From: Neobacillus rhizophilus
GTDB taxonomy: Bacteria > Bacillota > Bacilli > Bacillales > Cytobacillaceae
DNA length: 64,000 nt
Assembly (NCBI RefSeq): GCF_018343535.1
Contig: NZ_JAGYPF010000004.1
Location: forward strand, 765,666 to 829,665
Reading direction: 5' to 3'
Position numbers and translations under genes: made by a program. The notes under the pieces were generated by a model. It was not told the origin of the DNA. It saw only the letters and a program-made list of their open reading frames with translations, and did no database searches. How positions within the stretch are numbered: position 1 is the first letter of the stretch; each line of letters opens with the position of its first letter. Positions 8,785 through 18,019 of the stretch are shown one piece after another.

Positions 8785-9720
8785 TTAATCAAGCTTTAAG
8801 TACCTATTTAGGAACCTAATTACACGTCGTGTATACTCATTTTTATGCAAACGATACGAATGAATGTGTTCGCAATCTTTTGTTAGCCACAATTCTTTTG
8901 GGTTATCAGATGAGATCGAATGATATAATTTTTCGCTCTCGGCAAAAGGAATGGCTTTATCTGTCTTACTATGAATGATGAAGAAGGATTTTCCTTTTGT
9001 GTTTTTCACGTGATTAATTGGTGAAACTTCTTTGGGGTCAATTTTAAGGAGCTTGCGCATGGAATGATAAACAATCGGTGTGAATGGCCGTTTTGGCAGC
9101 TTGGTCCAATGCGAAAGGTTTTCTTTTAGAAAGGGTTCTAAATCACAGAAGGGGCTGTCGGCAATGATTACGGAAACAGCAGGGTGTTCGCATCCAGCAA
9201 TAAGCGCTGTAGCAGCTCCCATACTCCAGCCAAGGAGAGCAACCTTTTCCTGATGTTTTTCCTGAATCGCATACTCAATCGCTGAATACAAATCGTGTCT
9301 TTCGAAATATCCGATCCCCGTGGTTTTTCCCTTCGATTTACCTGCATTGCGAAAATCAAACATTAGTACATTATAACCTTGGTCTGATAGAACTTTAACG
9401 AGCCGCAGTCCTTCAATTTTTTCCATGGCACGTTCATTCATGTAACCGTGTGCCGTAATGACTGTTTTTTTGCTTTTCTTTGACACTGCTGGAATCCACC
9501 AGCCAGACAGTTTTACTTGATCTTTTCGGCTGAAAAATTCAATCTCTTCAAATGCAAGACCATATTCCCTTGGATTTTTTGTCGTTTTTGCCGGGAATGG
9601 ATGAGTTAGATACAAACCGATCCCTAATGGGGCAAGAAAAAATAAAGCAGGTGCAGCCAAAAGCGGTTTCCACAGTGACTTCCCTGATTTACTTGATTCC
9701 CCATTCGTTTCATCACTCAA
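8785..9720 (-). CDS. Alpha/beta hydrolase, membrane-anchored
   Basis: The 311-residue protein has an N-terminal hydrophobic helix (residues about 18-40) and then an alpha/beta hydrolase fold. The oxyanion region is TAHGYMNERA, the nucleophile elbow is GWSMGA (serine near residue 166), an acid is likely in HSKTDKAIPF, and the catalytic histidine is in the CEHIHSY region. It resembles YqkD-type serine hydrolases of bacilli; the substrate is unknown. The start is TTG, fixed by AAAGGAGGAG ten bases upstream. It stands alone on the minus strand. Confidence 0.88.
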   Translation of the reverse strand: MSDETNGESSKSGKSLWKPLLAAPALFFLAPLGIGLYLTHPFPAKTTKNPREYGLAFEEIEFFSRKDQVKLSGWWIPAVSKKSKKTVITAHGYMNERAMEKIEGLRLVKVLSDQGYNVLMFDFRNAGKSKGKTTGIGYFERHDLYSAIEYAIQEKHQEKVALLGWSMGAATALIAGCEHPAVSVIIADSPFCDLEPFLKENLSHWTKLPKRPFTPIVYHSMRKLLKIDPKEVSPINHVKNTKGKSFFIIHSKTDKAIPFAESEKLYHSISSDNPKELWLTKDCEHIHSYRLHKNEYTRRVIRFLNRYLKLD

Positions 9721-9824
9721 CTGAACTCCTCCTTTCCATTTGATGTCATCGGTACATTATCATATGTAAGGAAACACAGAAACGGAAATTCTAAAGTGGC
9801 CATTTTATGCCTGTTTTTGAATAG

Positions 9825-9995
9825 GGAGGCACAGGCATGGGGACGGTTCTCGTGCCTCAATGATTGGCAGGCTGGAATGATTATGCTCTGCGGATAAGGA
9901 TGAATATTTGTTTGTACTGCGTGAATGTGGAAAGTTTAATTTTTCGCCTTTTAAGGATAAAAGCCATCTAACCCAAAGGCTGGGTAGTTGGCTTC
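9825..9995. repeat. Dispersed palindromic repeat, long form
   Basis: The left end reads GAGGCAC...GGGGACGGTTCTCGTGCCTC. About 100 bases on comes AAGCCATCTAACCCA paired with TGGGTAGTTGGCTT. The same order (GGGGACGGTTCT, a middle of about 100 bases, then a hairpin with AGTTGGCTTT or TAGTTG) occurs at 17598-17766 and 42591-42755, so these three copies are a longer form of the repeat family. Confidence 0.65.
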
Positions 9996-10227
9996 ATAAT
10001 CATTCAAGTTAAAAATCAAGTGTGAATATAAACTTACTTAATCCATAGGTGCATCAATTTTTGTTAATGAATTGTCGGAGATTCCATAATTAATTATGTT
10101 CTAAGACTCTAGTAAAATAAGTGGAGATTTTCCGGTTAGATGCAGAATGGAGCTCGTTTCGGGGCAAATAAGGGAAGAATTTCCGATTATGCAAAGAAAA
10201 ATCCCCCATTTTCGCATTTTTCGAGTC

Positions 10228-10265
10228 AATAGACGGAATCTGTCCGTCTATTTAAGCTTTTTTTA
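10228..10265 (+). terminator. Intrinsic terminator
   Basis: AATAGACGGA and TCCGTCTATT form a 10-bp stem with a 5-base loop, followed by TTAAGC and a run of seven T. A second, looser half (AATTTTTCCGTCTATTTTTT) follows at 10290-10308. Confidence 0.65.
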
Positions 10266-10831
10266 ATAATAATCACTAAATAAACGAAATTTTTCCGTCT
10301 ATTTTTTCAGCTCGGGTGCTTAAGCTGATCCCCCAACCGATAACCGATAAGTGCGGACCCTCTTGATCCTAGATGCGGGATTCAGCAGCAAAGTTCAATA
10401 AAATTGCTACTCTAAACGGCACTGCAATTGACAGAAGTAAGTTCGTGTGGCGCGGGCAATTTTCTACATTTTTTAATGAAAATAAAGAAAGAGTCTCCTG
10501 AATGATCACGGTGAAATGGCAGTTCACATAATTGTAGAAAAATTTATGAGGAGTCAGAATTATTATAAAGTGAGATATGATATACTTTACCGGAAGGGAG
10601 GCTGAAAAATGTCGAAATTATATTGAAAATAATAAGTATTTATCATTTTTGTATACTAGTCTATTAAAAGCTGCAATTTTCCCCTTTCACTTTCATCAAC
10701 CTTAACCTTCCATGCCGTCTTATTATAACTTCCTATAAAATCCTTAAACGCATAAATTCATTTAAAAACTTAAGAAGAGGGAACATTGCTGGTCAAATCA
10801 AAGCTATTTTTAAAAAGGAGCAGGATCATTA

Positions 10832-11161
10832 ATGGGTCACGATATTTCCGGATACAATAAAGCAGGAGAAGAAATTGCCTATGCACGTTTTAGCATGGGA
10901 AATTATAATGCTATCATACTCTACGATTTACTGGATGCAAATCAATTCTATGCAGGAGTCAGTGGATGTGGCGACAGTTCTACCTTTTCAATTAAACAAA
11001 TTGAAAAAGCCTTGAATGATTACAATCAATTTTTCAGTAATGATAATTCCCAGGCAGAAAGTTATTCCGAAACTTGGGATCAAAAACAAATCCAGAATTT
11101 CATTCTAAATTGTTTGGTAGCAGCACGAAAAGAAGGTAGTGTAAAGGTGTTTTTTGGCTAA
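10832..11161 (+). CDS. Conserved hypothetical protein, 109 residues
   Basis: A strong AAAAAGGAG site lies before the ATG. The protein is soluble and starts MGHDISGYNKAGEEIAYARF, with a later YAGVSGCGDSSTFS; I do not know its function. Its appearance (short, acidic, no membrane segment) fits a conserved Bacillus protein of unknown role. A terminator follows about 90 bases downstream, so it is probably transcribed alone. Confidence 0.75.
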   Translation: MGHDISGYNKAGEEIAYARFSMGNYNAIILYDLLDANQFYAGVSGCGDSSTFSIKQIEKALNDYNQFFSNDNSQAESYSETWDQKQIQNFILNCLVAARKEGSVKVFFG

Positions 11162-11250
11162 TATTATTATAGATTGTTTGCTTAATTCTTCTGTTTCGCT
11201 GCTATTTTATTATAACGGCTAAAGTAGCAATTACCTTATATGACAGTCTG

Positions 11251-11277
11251 ACAGCCAGTTTATCTAACTGGCTGTTT
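11251..11277 (+). terminator. Intrinsic terminator
   Basis: ACAGCCAGTT and AACTGGCTGT form a 10-bp stem with a 5-base loop, followed by TTTT. Confidence 0.8.
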
Positions 11278-11355
11278 TGCTTAGTTAAGAGTTGCTGTGG
11301 CGGCTCTTTTTCTTGATCTAAGGTTGTATTTATGTAATAACACTGAGTTAAATAA

Positions 11356-11397
11356 AAAACCAATACATATAAAGATTTAAAATAAATCTTTATGTAT
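11356..11397 (-). terminator. Terminator of the SinI-like gene
   Basis: ACATATAAAGATTT pairs with AAATCTTTATGT around a 5-base AT loop. On the minus strand it is followed by GGTTTTTTATTT. A T-run on the other side makes it usable in both directions. Confidence 0.65.
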
Positions 11398-11432
11398 AGG
11401 CTTTTTTTATCTATGTACGTTAACTATAAACT

Positions 11433-11570
11433 CTACAATTTATGTTTTTTTCTTTTCTCTTTTTCTTTTTCTAAAAAAATCTTAAAATCGTCTTTAGTAA
11501 TATTAGATTTCATTGCTTCTTTTACTAACTCAATCCATTCTTTAGGAAGATCAGACTCGTTTTTTTTCAT
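11433..11570 (-). CDS. SinI-like anti-repressor, 45 residues
   Basis: This short gene reads MKKNESDLPKEWIELVKEAM, then a SNITKDDFKIFLEKEKEKRK stretch. It matches the SinI domain (LDxEWxELixEAkxxgisxeeiRxFL), which binds the biofilm repressor SinR and takes it off DNA. B. subtilis SinI has 57 residues. An AATTGGAGTGG ribosome site lies 5 bases before the ATG, and a terminator follows the stop. No sinR is next to it, so it would act in trans on a SinR or SlrR encoded elsewhere. Confidence 0.75.
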   Translation of the reverse strand: MKKNESDLPKEWIELVKEAMKSNITKDDFKIFLEKEKEKRKKHKL

Positions 11571-11931
11571 ATTTACCACTCCAATTAAAACAGATTTATT
11601 AAAAAAGAGTATGCAATCGAGATTAAAACTACTCTCAATATAATTTTCGAAACATAACGGTAAATTTATGTGGTATAGAAAAGAATGAAAAATAATTGAT
11701 AAATACGTAATATGTAATTAATGTGGCTCTCAGATTGTGAAACTAATTTACTAATCAGACATGTGCTTTAGAGGAAATAGAAGTTGCAATCGGCAGCTCC
11801 TATTATTTTTTGATTTAAAGGAACAGAGGAAGGATTGGGACATCCCCAAATCCTCCTCAGTTATTCAAAACGTTTTCTTTTAACAAATTTCTAAAAATGG
11901 ATCCGTAGGCACATTCAGTTGATGACTAGCC

Positions 11932-12087
11932 TTAAACTTCATCTTCGCGCTCGGTGACTACTTTTTCATCACCACATCGGTTACATACAAACCAAGTGGC
12001 AATATATCCGAATCCATCGGGTCTCTGATTTGTTTCTTCATAAACATGACCTTTTAATTTACAGTTGATTTTCGCTAAAATACCCAT
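11932..12087 (-). CDS. Small cysteine-containing protein, 51 residues
   Basis: An open frame of 51 codons starts at an ATG preceded by GAAGGAGG. The product begins MGILAKINCKLKGHVYEET and contains VCNRCGDEKVV, a CxxC with a further cysteine at residue 9, so it may bind zinc. It looks like a small single zinc-ribbon protein of the kind common in bacilli. I cannot name a function. The strong ribosome site and biased codons make it credible. Confidence 0.65.
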   Translation of the reverse strand: MGILAKINCKLKGHVYEETNQRPDGFGYIATWFVCNRCGDEKVVTEREDEV

Positions 12088-12428
12088 TATAAAAACCTCC
12101 TTCAATTAAAAGTTGATTTTTTGCTTTTTTTATCTCTATGCAGCAATGCTTGTCATCGTTGTTTTAAGTTTTCATGACTATCATTACAAAGAATTAAATG
12201 ATCTGGACTGGGTCGATTTTCTTCGCAGACAACGCATAACAAATTGACTTTCTTAATGCTCGACTCGACCAGAAGAAGGAATAGACTGGATAATAAAGAA
12301 TATTAACTAAATAACGGTTCAGTTTAATAAGGAAGTAACTTTAATTAGAAATAAATGCTCCCATTAGTGAAAAATAAAAAACGTTAAATGTAGAAACAAT
12401 ATTTAAATAATTAAAGGGAGGAAGAGGT

Positions 12429-12998
12429 ATGTCTAATAACGTAAGACCAAGAAAAATAATTTTAGATTTAGCTGTTACGTTAGATGGGTTTATTGAAGGA
12501 AAAAATGGGGAAATTGATTGGTGCATCATGGATCCTGAAATGGGGTTTAATGATTTCTTACATCAAATTGATACGATTCTGTATGGAAGAAAATGCTACG
12601 ATTTGTGGGGACAATTTACTCCAGGTATCGAAGATTCTGATACCGATAAAGAAATATGGAAATTAGTTCATAGCAAAGAGAAATACGTGTTTTCCAGAAC
12701 GCAAAAAGGAACCGGTAATAAAGCCATATACATCAACGATGAAATTTTGGAAGAAGTCATTAAATTAAAGAATAAGCCTGGCAAAGACATCTGGTTATAT
12801 GGCGGCGCAAGTCTTATTACAACGTTTATTAATTTAGGGCTTGTTGATGAATTTAGATTATCGGTTCACCCTGTTATTTTAGGAGAAGGAAAACCGTTGT
12901 TTATTGATATAAAGCAGAGGTTGAATTTAAAACTGGTAAATACAAGAACGTTCTCCTCTGGTGTTGTGCAACTCATCTATCATTTGAATAGGAATTAA
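12429..12998 (+). CDS. Dihydrofolate reductase family protein (RibD C-terminal-like)
   Basis: The 189-residue product has the RibD_C/DHFR-like fold: IILDLAVTLDGFIEGKNGEIDW at the N-terminus, YGRKCYDLW, and the NADPH-binding DIWLYGGASLITTFINLGLVDEF, then HPVILGEGKPLF. It resembles YyaP/YwjB-type proteins of bacilli, whose substrates are unknown. It is not the essential FolA. GGGAGGAAGAGG lies before the ATG. It appears to be a single-gene unit. Confidence 0.9.
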   Translation: MSNNVRPRKIILDLAVTLDGFIEGKNGEIDWCIMDPEMGFNDFLHQIDTILYGRKCYDLWGQFTPGIEDSDTDKEIWKLVHSKEKYVFSRTQKGTGNKAIYINDEILEEVIKLKNKPGKDIWLYGGASLITTFINLGLVDEFRLSVHPVILGEGKPLFIDIKQRLNLKLVNTRTFSSGVVQLIYHLNRN

Positions 12999-13167
12999 TC
13001 AAATTGAATATACTTGACCAGCCGGACAAATCTTTGTGGAACACGAGCTAACAAAGCTGTAATCTAGCTGGTAAACAGACTGGAACGGTTCGAGACCACT
13101 GAAAAATACATCATTCTAAGGAGCTGGAGTGCTATTTTTTTAGCCTACACGGGCAACCTAAGTGGCA

Positions 13168-13631
13168 TATTTTTACCGGCGCGGGACTTTTCTTGTGCTC
13201 ACGGACAGAATAGACCGGTTTATTTTTACCGGTGCGGCATTTTTCTTGTGCTCACAGGCAGAATAGACCGTTTATTTTTACCGGTACGACGCTTTTCTTG
13301 TGGTCGCGGGCAGAATAGACCAGTTTATTTTTACCGGTGCGGAACTTTTCTTGTGGTCGCGGGCAGAATAGACCGGTTTATTTTTACCGGCGCAGCACTT
13401 TTCTTGTGCTCACGGGCAGAATAGACCGCTTATTTTTACCAGTGCGGCACTTTTCTTGTGCTCACGGGCAGAATAGACCGGTTTATTTTTACCGGTGCTG
13501 CATTTTTTTGATGCTCACGGGCAGAATAGACCGGTTTATTTTACCGGTGCGGCATTTTTCTTATGGTCTCGGGCAGAATAGACCGGTTTATTTTTACCGG
13601 CGCGGCACTTTTCTTGCACTCACGGGCAGAA
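13168..13631. repeat. Tandem repeat, nine units of 52-53 bp
   Basis: Units begin at 13168, 13221, 13273, 13326, 13379, 13431, 13484, 13537 and 13589; the last stops at about 13631. Each unit runs TATTTTTACCGGTGCGGC, then ACTTTTCTTGTGCTC, then ACGGGCAGAATAGACCGGTT. ACCGGT occurs at both ends of the junction, so each junction forms a small inverted repeat. Units differ by a few substitutions and single-base gaps. There are no unique spacers, so this is not CRISPR. The unequal 52/53 periods do not keep a reading frame, so the open frame across it (13337-13678) is incidental. Confidence 0.93.
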
Positions 13632-13883
13632 AGATGGTACTTGGGGTAGTTGAGGAAGCTTTATTAATATTTTTCTGAGATCATCAACTTCCCACCCGCC
13701 ACAAAGTTGCAACGTTACGATAAAATTTAGTTTACATATAAACATTTTGAATTTATAATGTTCATGAGTAAACATTTTAATGTTTATGTATCCTTAGCTT
13801 CCAGATTCAAAATATAATACAGATCAAACTTTCATGGTTAGATGGGGGGGTGATCCAAATACTTTAGCTAGAAGGGGTTTTAA

Positions 13884-14330
13884 ATGGACAGTTATAATAA
13901 TATTTTCGATCTTACACATATGATTCAACAGATAACCAATGAAAATATTGTTCGATTTACAAATGAATTTTCTTATCCCATTGGTATATCAACAATTGTT
14001 GTTTTAGCTGAGATAGAAGCTAGGGGACCTTTAAAACAAATTGATTTAACAGAAGCATTAGGATATTCGAAAAGTACTATCACGAATATGGCTGAAAAAC
14101 TGGTTAAGCTTGATTTGATAGAAAGAAATTATGATATAGGTGATCGAAGGACGGTCTATCTCAGAATCACAGATAAAGGTATGGAAGCTATAAAAGAGGC
14201 TGAATCTATCGGTGAAAAAATTCATAAGGAATTATTTAGTATTCTTTCTGAGGAAGAACTTACAAATTACATTGAAATTCAGAAAAAATTATTAGCTAAT
14301 ATTTCTGTTAATAAAAAGTTGACATACTAG
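13884..14330 (+). CDS. MarR family transcriptional regulator
   Basis: The 148-residue protein has the winged helix-turn-helix of MarR: PLKQIDLTEALGYSKSTITNMAEKL as the recognition region (about 51-75), and the wing NYDIGDRRTVYLRITDKG. Long helices on both sides serve for dimerisation. It lies 100 bases before an SDR gene in the same direction and may control it; the effector is unknown. The ribosome site GAAGGGGT precedes the ATG. Confidence 0.9.
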   Translation: MDSYNNIFDLTHMIQQITNENIVRFTNEFSYPIGISTIVVLAEIEARGPLKQIDLTEALGYSKSTITNMAEKLVKLDLIERNYDIGDRRTVYLRITDKGMEAIKEAESIGEKIHKELFSILSEEELTNYIEIQKKLLANISVNKKLTY

Positions 14331-14437
14331 TCTCTTAACAATTATTTTCCGGACTATCTGAATACCTGAAGTATTATGCACTTTACAAATATAAATGAAA
14401 ACAAAAAATTGTTGTAGTAATGGAGGGAGAATTATTA

Positions 14438-15172
14438 ATGGCTCGTTTAGAAGGAAAAGTTGCAATTATCACTGGTGCTGCCCAAGGTATGGGGGCAGCT
14501 CACGCTAGACGCTTTGTTGAAGAAGGAGCAAAAGTTGTATTAACCGATCTAAGTGAAGAAAAGGGTAGCGCGTTAGCAAGTGAATTAGGTGAAAACTCTC
14601 TGTTTATAAAGCAAAATGTTACGAGTGCTGTAGATTGGGCCAATGTTGTTGGTAAGGCTGAAGAAAAATTTGGACCTGTCAATATTTTAGTAAACAACGC
14701 TGGTATTACAATGGCAAAATCTATCCTAGAAACGACAGAAGAAGAATACCGCCGCATCGTGGATATTAACCAAGTATCTGTATTCTTAGGAATGAAAACA
14801 GTTATTCCATCCATGCAAAAAGCTGGCGGCGGCTCTATTGTTAATATATCTTCCATCAATGGTATTGTTGGCGGTGCTGTCGGCTATACAGATACAAAAT
14901 TCGCCGTCCGCGGCATAACAAAAGCAGCTGCGATGGAATGTTCCCACTATGGCATCCGCGTAAATTCTGTACATCCAGGTGTAATTGCAACTCCGATGGT
15001 CGTGCAGGAAGATACAAAAGCAGCGGTAGAGGAATTCGCAAAACATATTCCTTTAAAACGAGTTGCACAGCCGGAAGAAGTAACCAACCTTGTTCTTTAT
15101 TTAGCTTCTGATGAATCAAGCTACTCAACTGGTGCTGAATTTATCGTTGATGGCGGAATAACTGCAATGTAA
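14438..15172 (+). CDS. SDR family oxidoreductase (FabG/cyclopentanol dehydrogenase-like)
   Basis: The 244-residue classical short-chain dehydrogenase has the NAD(P) motif TGAAQGMGAAHA (13-24), NNAG near 86, and the catalytic Ser138/139, Tyr150 and Lys154 (YTDTK). It ends in the usual VDGGITAM. It reduces or oxidises an alcohol/ketone, but the substrate cannot be told. The upstream ATG at 14420 is part of the ribosome site (ATGGAGGGAG), so the ATG at 14438 is the start. The MarR gene before it is its likely regulator. Confidence 0.93.
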   Translation: MARLEGKVAIITGAAQGMGAAHARRFVEEGAKVVLTDLSEEKGSALASELGENSLFIKQNVTSAVDWANVVGKAEEKFGPVNILVNNAGITMAKSILETTEEEYRRIVDINQVSVFLGMKTVIPSMQKAGGGSIVNISSINGIVGGAVGYTDTKFAVRGITKAAAMECSHYGIRVNSVHPGVIATPMVVQEDTKAAVEEFAKHIPLKRVAQPEEVTNLVLYLASDESSYSTGAEFIVDGGITAM

Positions 15173-15207
15173 AGGTAAGATTGTGAAGAAATGAAATAAC
15201 CTAATTT

Positions 15208-15247
15208 AGGCTAGAATTCTTGTTACATCAAGGATTCTAGCCTTTTC
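15208..15247 (+). terminator. Intrinsic terminator after the SDR gene
   Basis: AGGCTAGAATTCTTG pairs with CAAGGATTCTAGCCT around a 6-base loop, followed by TTTTC. Confidence 0.8.
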
Positions 15248-15480
15248 ACTTTGGTGACAAGTAATGTCAATTACTTTTTAACTACAAACTAAACTCAATG
15301 GTTCAAACAAGTACGTTTTCCCCTTGCTTTGTGCAACTACGCAGCGGAGGGTCCACGAAATTCTGCGGTATTCCACAAAAAGAGTGCGGTTTTTAACATC
15401 TTCAAGGTGAATACAATGTAAGAGTAGATGATAAGGGTAGACAATAATCAAACTTCCACTTAATTAAAGGAGTGCATATT

Positions 15481-16377
15481 ATGTTTGATTGTGTAATTGT
15501 AGGAGGGGGACCAGCAGGTTTAAATGCTGCACTTGTATTAGGCAGGGCAAGAAGGAATGTGGTTTTATTTGATCATAATTCTCCAAGAAACGCTGTCACC
15601 CGTGAGTCGCATGGCTTTATAACCAGAGATGGAATTGAACCTACGGAATTTAGAGAAATTGCTCACCAAGACATAGCTAAATATCCTTCTGTAGTGATCA
15701 GAAATGAAAAAATTACTGACATTAAAAAAAAGGGAATTCTATTTGAACTTGTAACAAAAGCAGGGGAATGTATTCTAGCAAAGAAAGTTATTTTAGCGAC
15801 TGGTCTAAAGGAAATCCATCCGTCCGTGAAAAACGTAATGGATTATTACGGAAAAAGTCTTTTTAATTGTCCCTATTGCGATGGATGGGAGTTGAAAGAC
15901 CGTCCGCTTATAGTCATATCAGAATTCCCATCTGCTTACCATATGGTTAAAATTGTTTATAATTGGAGCAAAGACTTAATCGTTTGTACCAATGGACACA
16001 AGGTTTTAACTTCCGAGCAAAAAGAGGTGCTGCAAAGAAAAGGAATAAAGGTATTTGAACAAAAAATCAAAACACTTGTTGGTGAAAATGGAATTCTAGA
16101 AGCTGTCATTTTTGAGGATGATAAGATAGAAAAGAGGGATGGTGGATTTGTAACACCCGAATGGATTCAGGCTTCACCTTTTGGAAAATCTTTAGGATGC
16201 GAACTAAACCAGCTTGGTGGAATTATAACAGATGAGTTCGGCAGGACTAATATAGAAGGTGTTTATGCTGCAGGTGATGCCTCCGTTATTGCTCCCTCAC
16301 AAGTGATTATTGCCGCGGCCGAGGGCAGTAGAGCCGCAATTGGAGTTAATACAGACTTAACTCAAGAGGATTTTTAA
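15481..16377 (+). CDS. TrxB-like FAD/NAD(P)-dependent oxidoreductase
   Basis: The 298-residue flavoprotein has the FAD motif IVGGGPAGLNAALVLGRA at the N-terminus, the redox pair C130-PY-C133 in FNCPYCDGWEL, and the closing GVYAAGDAS FAD site. The layout is that of thioredoxin reductase, though CPYC replaces CATC and the NADPH domain is less typical. The electron acceptor is unknown. AAAGGAG fits the ATG at 15481 better than the GTG at 15472. It is convergent with the acetyltransferase at 16508 and shares a terminator with it. Confidence 0.88.
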   Translation: MFDCVIVGGGPAGLNAALVLGRARRNVVLFDHNSPRNAVTRESHGFITRDGIEPTEFREIAHQDIAKYPSVVIRNEKITDIKKKGILFELVTKAGECILAKKVILATGLKEIHPSVKNVMDYYGKSLFNCPYCDGWELKDRPLIVISEFPSAYHMVKIVYNWSKDLIVCTNGHKVLTSEQKEVLQRKGIKVFEQKIKTLVGENGILEAVIFEDDKIEKRDGGFVTPEWIQASPFGKSLGCELNQLGGIITDEFGRTNIEGVYAAGDASVIAPSQVIIAAAEGSRAAIGVNTDLTQEDF

Positions 16378-16472
16378 AACATTATTAAAACAAATACTTA
16401 CAGCGCGAACGGGAGAGTTCACTAAGATGGTTTGTGCTTTTATAAAATATATTATTTTATAGCTGAAAAGGA

Positions 16473-16502
16473 AATCCACTCCTTATTAGATAGGAGTGGA
16501 TT
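16473..16502. terminator. Bidirectional terminator between convergent genes
   Basis: AATCCACTCCT and AGGAGTGGATT form an 11-bp stem with an 8-base loop, placed between the ends of the reductase and acetyltransferase genes. Confidence 0.8.
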
Positions 16503-16507
16503 AATTT

Positions 16508-17047
16508 CTATTCTTGAGGATTTATGATGGCTAAAACCTGATGGTCTTCCCATTTACCATTTATTTTAACATTGCTCTTAGAAATGCCTTCTTTTTCAAA
16601 ACCCGCCTTTTCTAACACTCTAATTGAACCAATATTATTCGGCATAACACCAGCTTCAATTCTATGTAATTTAAGGGTTGTAAATGCATAGTCTAATACA
16701 AGTCTTACGGCTTCTGTGGCATAACCTTTACCATTATGATTCTTGCTTAAACTGTAACCGATAATGGCACTCTGTAAAGGATCAAGTAAAATGCGATAGA
16801 GTCCAATCGTTCCGATAAGTTCATGGTTATCAGTTGTAAAAATCCCAAAATTGTATTCAGTATCTTTGTTTGCCTTTTCTATTTTTTGATTCATTAGGTC
16901 TGTTTGAAACTCCAATGTGAAATAATCAGAAGGGCGTTTCATTGTATAGGTTTGAAAAAATTCTTGATTATCTATTTCAAACTGAAGAACATCATTAGAG
17001 TCATTTAATGTTAGTAATCTTATATAAATATTCTGGGTCTTAAGCAT
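16508..17047 (-). CDS. GNAT acetyltransferase, RimJ/RimL type
   Basis: The roughly 179-residue protein has the RimJ/L pattern: an N-terminal IYIRLLTLNDSNDVLQF, the acetyl-CoA loop with SLSKNHNGKGYATEAVRLVLDYAF, and a C-terminal VLEKAGFEKEG. It would move an acetyl group from acetyl-CoA to an amine; the target is unknown. The ATG at 17062 lies in its own ribosome site (ATGGAGAG), so the start is taken as the ATG at 17047. Confidence 0.9.
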   Translation of the reverse strand: MLKTQNIYIRLLTLNDSNDVLQFEIDNQEFFQTYTMKRPSDYFTLEFQTDLMNQKIEKANKDTEYNFGIFTTDNHELIGTIGLYRILLDPLQSAIIGYSLSKNHNGKGYATEAVRLVLDYAFTTLKLHRIEAGVMPNNIGSIRVLEKAGFEKEGISKSNVKINGKWEDHQVLAIINPQE

Positions 17048-17207
17048 AATTTTTCTCTCCATTACAAGAATTGTGTGAATTTATATATCATTTTTTAATT
17101 TTAATTGTTCGGGTTGTATATGAAGATGAAGTTTGTACCAAGAGAAAGGATGGAAAAATGAATAAAACTAGATACAGATTTTAGTAAGCGTAAAGGACCT
17201 AAATTAA

Positions 17208-17474
17208 TTAAATTATTGAGATGACACTTAAAAATATACAAACTATAGCCAAACTGAAGAAAAGGATAGAAATTTTTGTATTACTTTTCATATTTATTCC
17301 AAAAGCAAAAAAGAAGATACTGGCAGATAATTTTGAAAGACTTTGAAAATAGTGATTATCAGAAAAGAAAGAACTGCTAAAAACAACAGAGATGAGAAAA
17401 GTTATACTGATTAACATCTTAAACCATAAAGGTTGTTTTAAAAAATGAAATACCATTAATTTAATCCGTTGCAT
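17208..17474 (-). CDS. Small membrane protein, about 88 residues
   Basis: The product has three hydrophobic helices: MLISITFLISVVFSS, LSASIFFFAFGI and ISILFFSLAIVCIFLSVI. No family is recognised. GAGGGGAT lies 8 bases before the ATG at 17474, which I prefer to the ATG at 17492. It is monocistronic as far as can be seen. Confidence 0.6.
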   Translation of the reverse strand: MQRIKLMVFHFLKQPLWFKMLISITFLISVVFSSSFFSDNHYFQSLSKLSASIFFFAFGINMKSNTKISILFFSLAIVCIFLSVISII

Positions 17475-17597
17475 ATAAGAATATCCCCTCATTTCAAGTT
17501 AACCCGTCTATAACTAATAACAATGAAGAAGATTCGAATAGTTGTAATGTTACATTAATTTAATATAACATAAAATGATAATTTTTACCAATTTGTG

Positions 17598-17766
17598 GTG
17601 AGGCATGGGGACGGTTCTTGTGCCTCACAAATTGAAAGACTGGAAGAAATCCGCTCTCAGGATTAGGAGTAAAATTTGCTTTTGCTCGGAAAGGGGGAAA
17701 GCTTAATTTGTATATCGTCACAAAAGGAATTAAAGCCAACTTCCCATAATATAGGAGTTGGCTTTA
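17598..17766. repeat. Dispersed palindromic repeat, long form
   Basis: GTGAGGCATGGGGACGG begins the element, whose ends GTGAGGCA and TGCCTCAC (17598-17628) are inverted. The hairpin TAAAGCCAACT...AGTTGGCTTTA follows at 17731-17766. The layout matches the copies at 9825 and 42591. Confidence 0.7.
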
Positions 17767-18019
17767 ACCATGATGTCGGCTATATATTTATCTTGCAAAT
17801 AGCGTATTATTAATTCCAGGCGACACCCTCTTATATGAAAGCTAACCTAGAGAAATTAAACGCTAGGAACTACTTAACCCACAACATATCAAATTTAATA
17901 TTTTTTTATCTTTCATATATATAAACGGCTGTTTTTAATTTTGCTCCTAAGAATTTACTCCTTTTCTTTTGCAGCCACCGGTACAATCATATATCGGCCC
18001 TTCAGTGATTCAGTTAGAA
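17767..18019. other. Gene-free spacer
   Basis: This AT-rich stretch, together with the repeat before it, separates the membrane gene from the Cse60-like gene. I see no gene or strong signal in it. Confidence 0.4.

Larger units (their letters stand above)
9721..10831. other. 1.1-kb gene-free stretch with repeats and terminators
   Basis: This stretch holds one copy of the dispersed GGGGACGGTTCT repeat (9825-9861), a long hairpin of AAGCCA...TGGCTT type (9962-9995) and a good intrinsic terminator (10228-10265). Near 10570-10625 there is a promoter-like GATATACT, a strong GGAAGGGAGG site and an ATG whose frame stops after five codons. That is probably the start of a gene whose body has been deleted. 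Confidence 0.5.

Noticed and set aside
11392..11643. 83-codon plus-strand frame
   Set aside because: It is the shadow of the SinI-like gene on the other strand, low in complexity and without a ribosome site.
12153..12242. 29-codon minus-strand frame with CVVCEENRP and a further cysteine
   Set aside because: It looks like a zinc finger but has no ribosome site and no proper start, so it may be chance or a remnant.
13168..13631. CRISPR-like array
   Set aside because: The whole 53-bp unit is repeated, with no unique spacers between repeats and no cas genes nearby.
13337..13678. 113-codon open frame with repeated FYRR/LTGRIDR blocks
   Set aside because: It lies wholly in the minisatellite, whose 52/53-bp periods shift the frame; no ribosome site.
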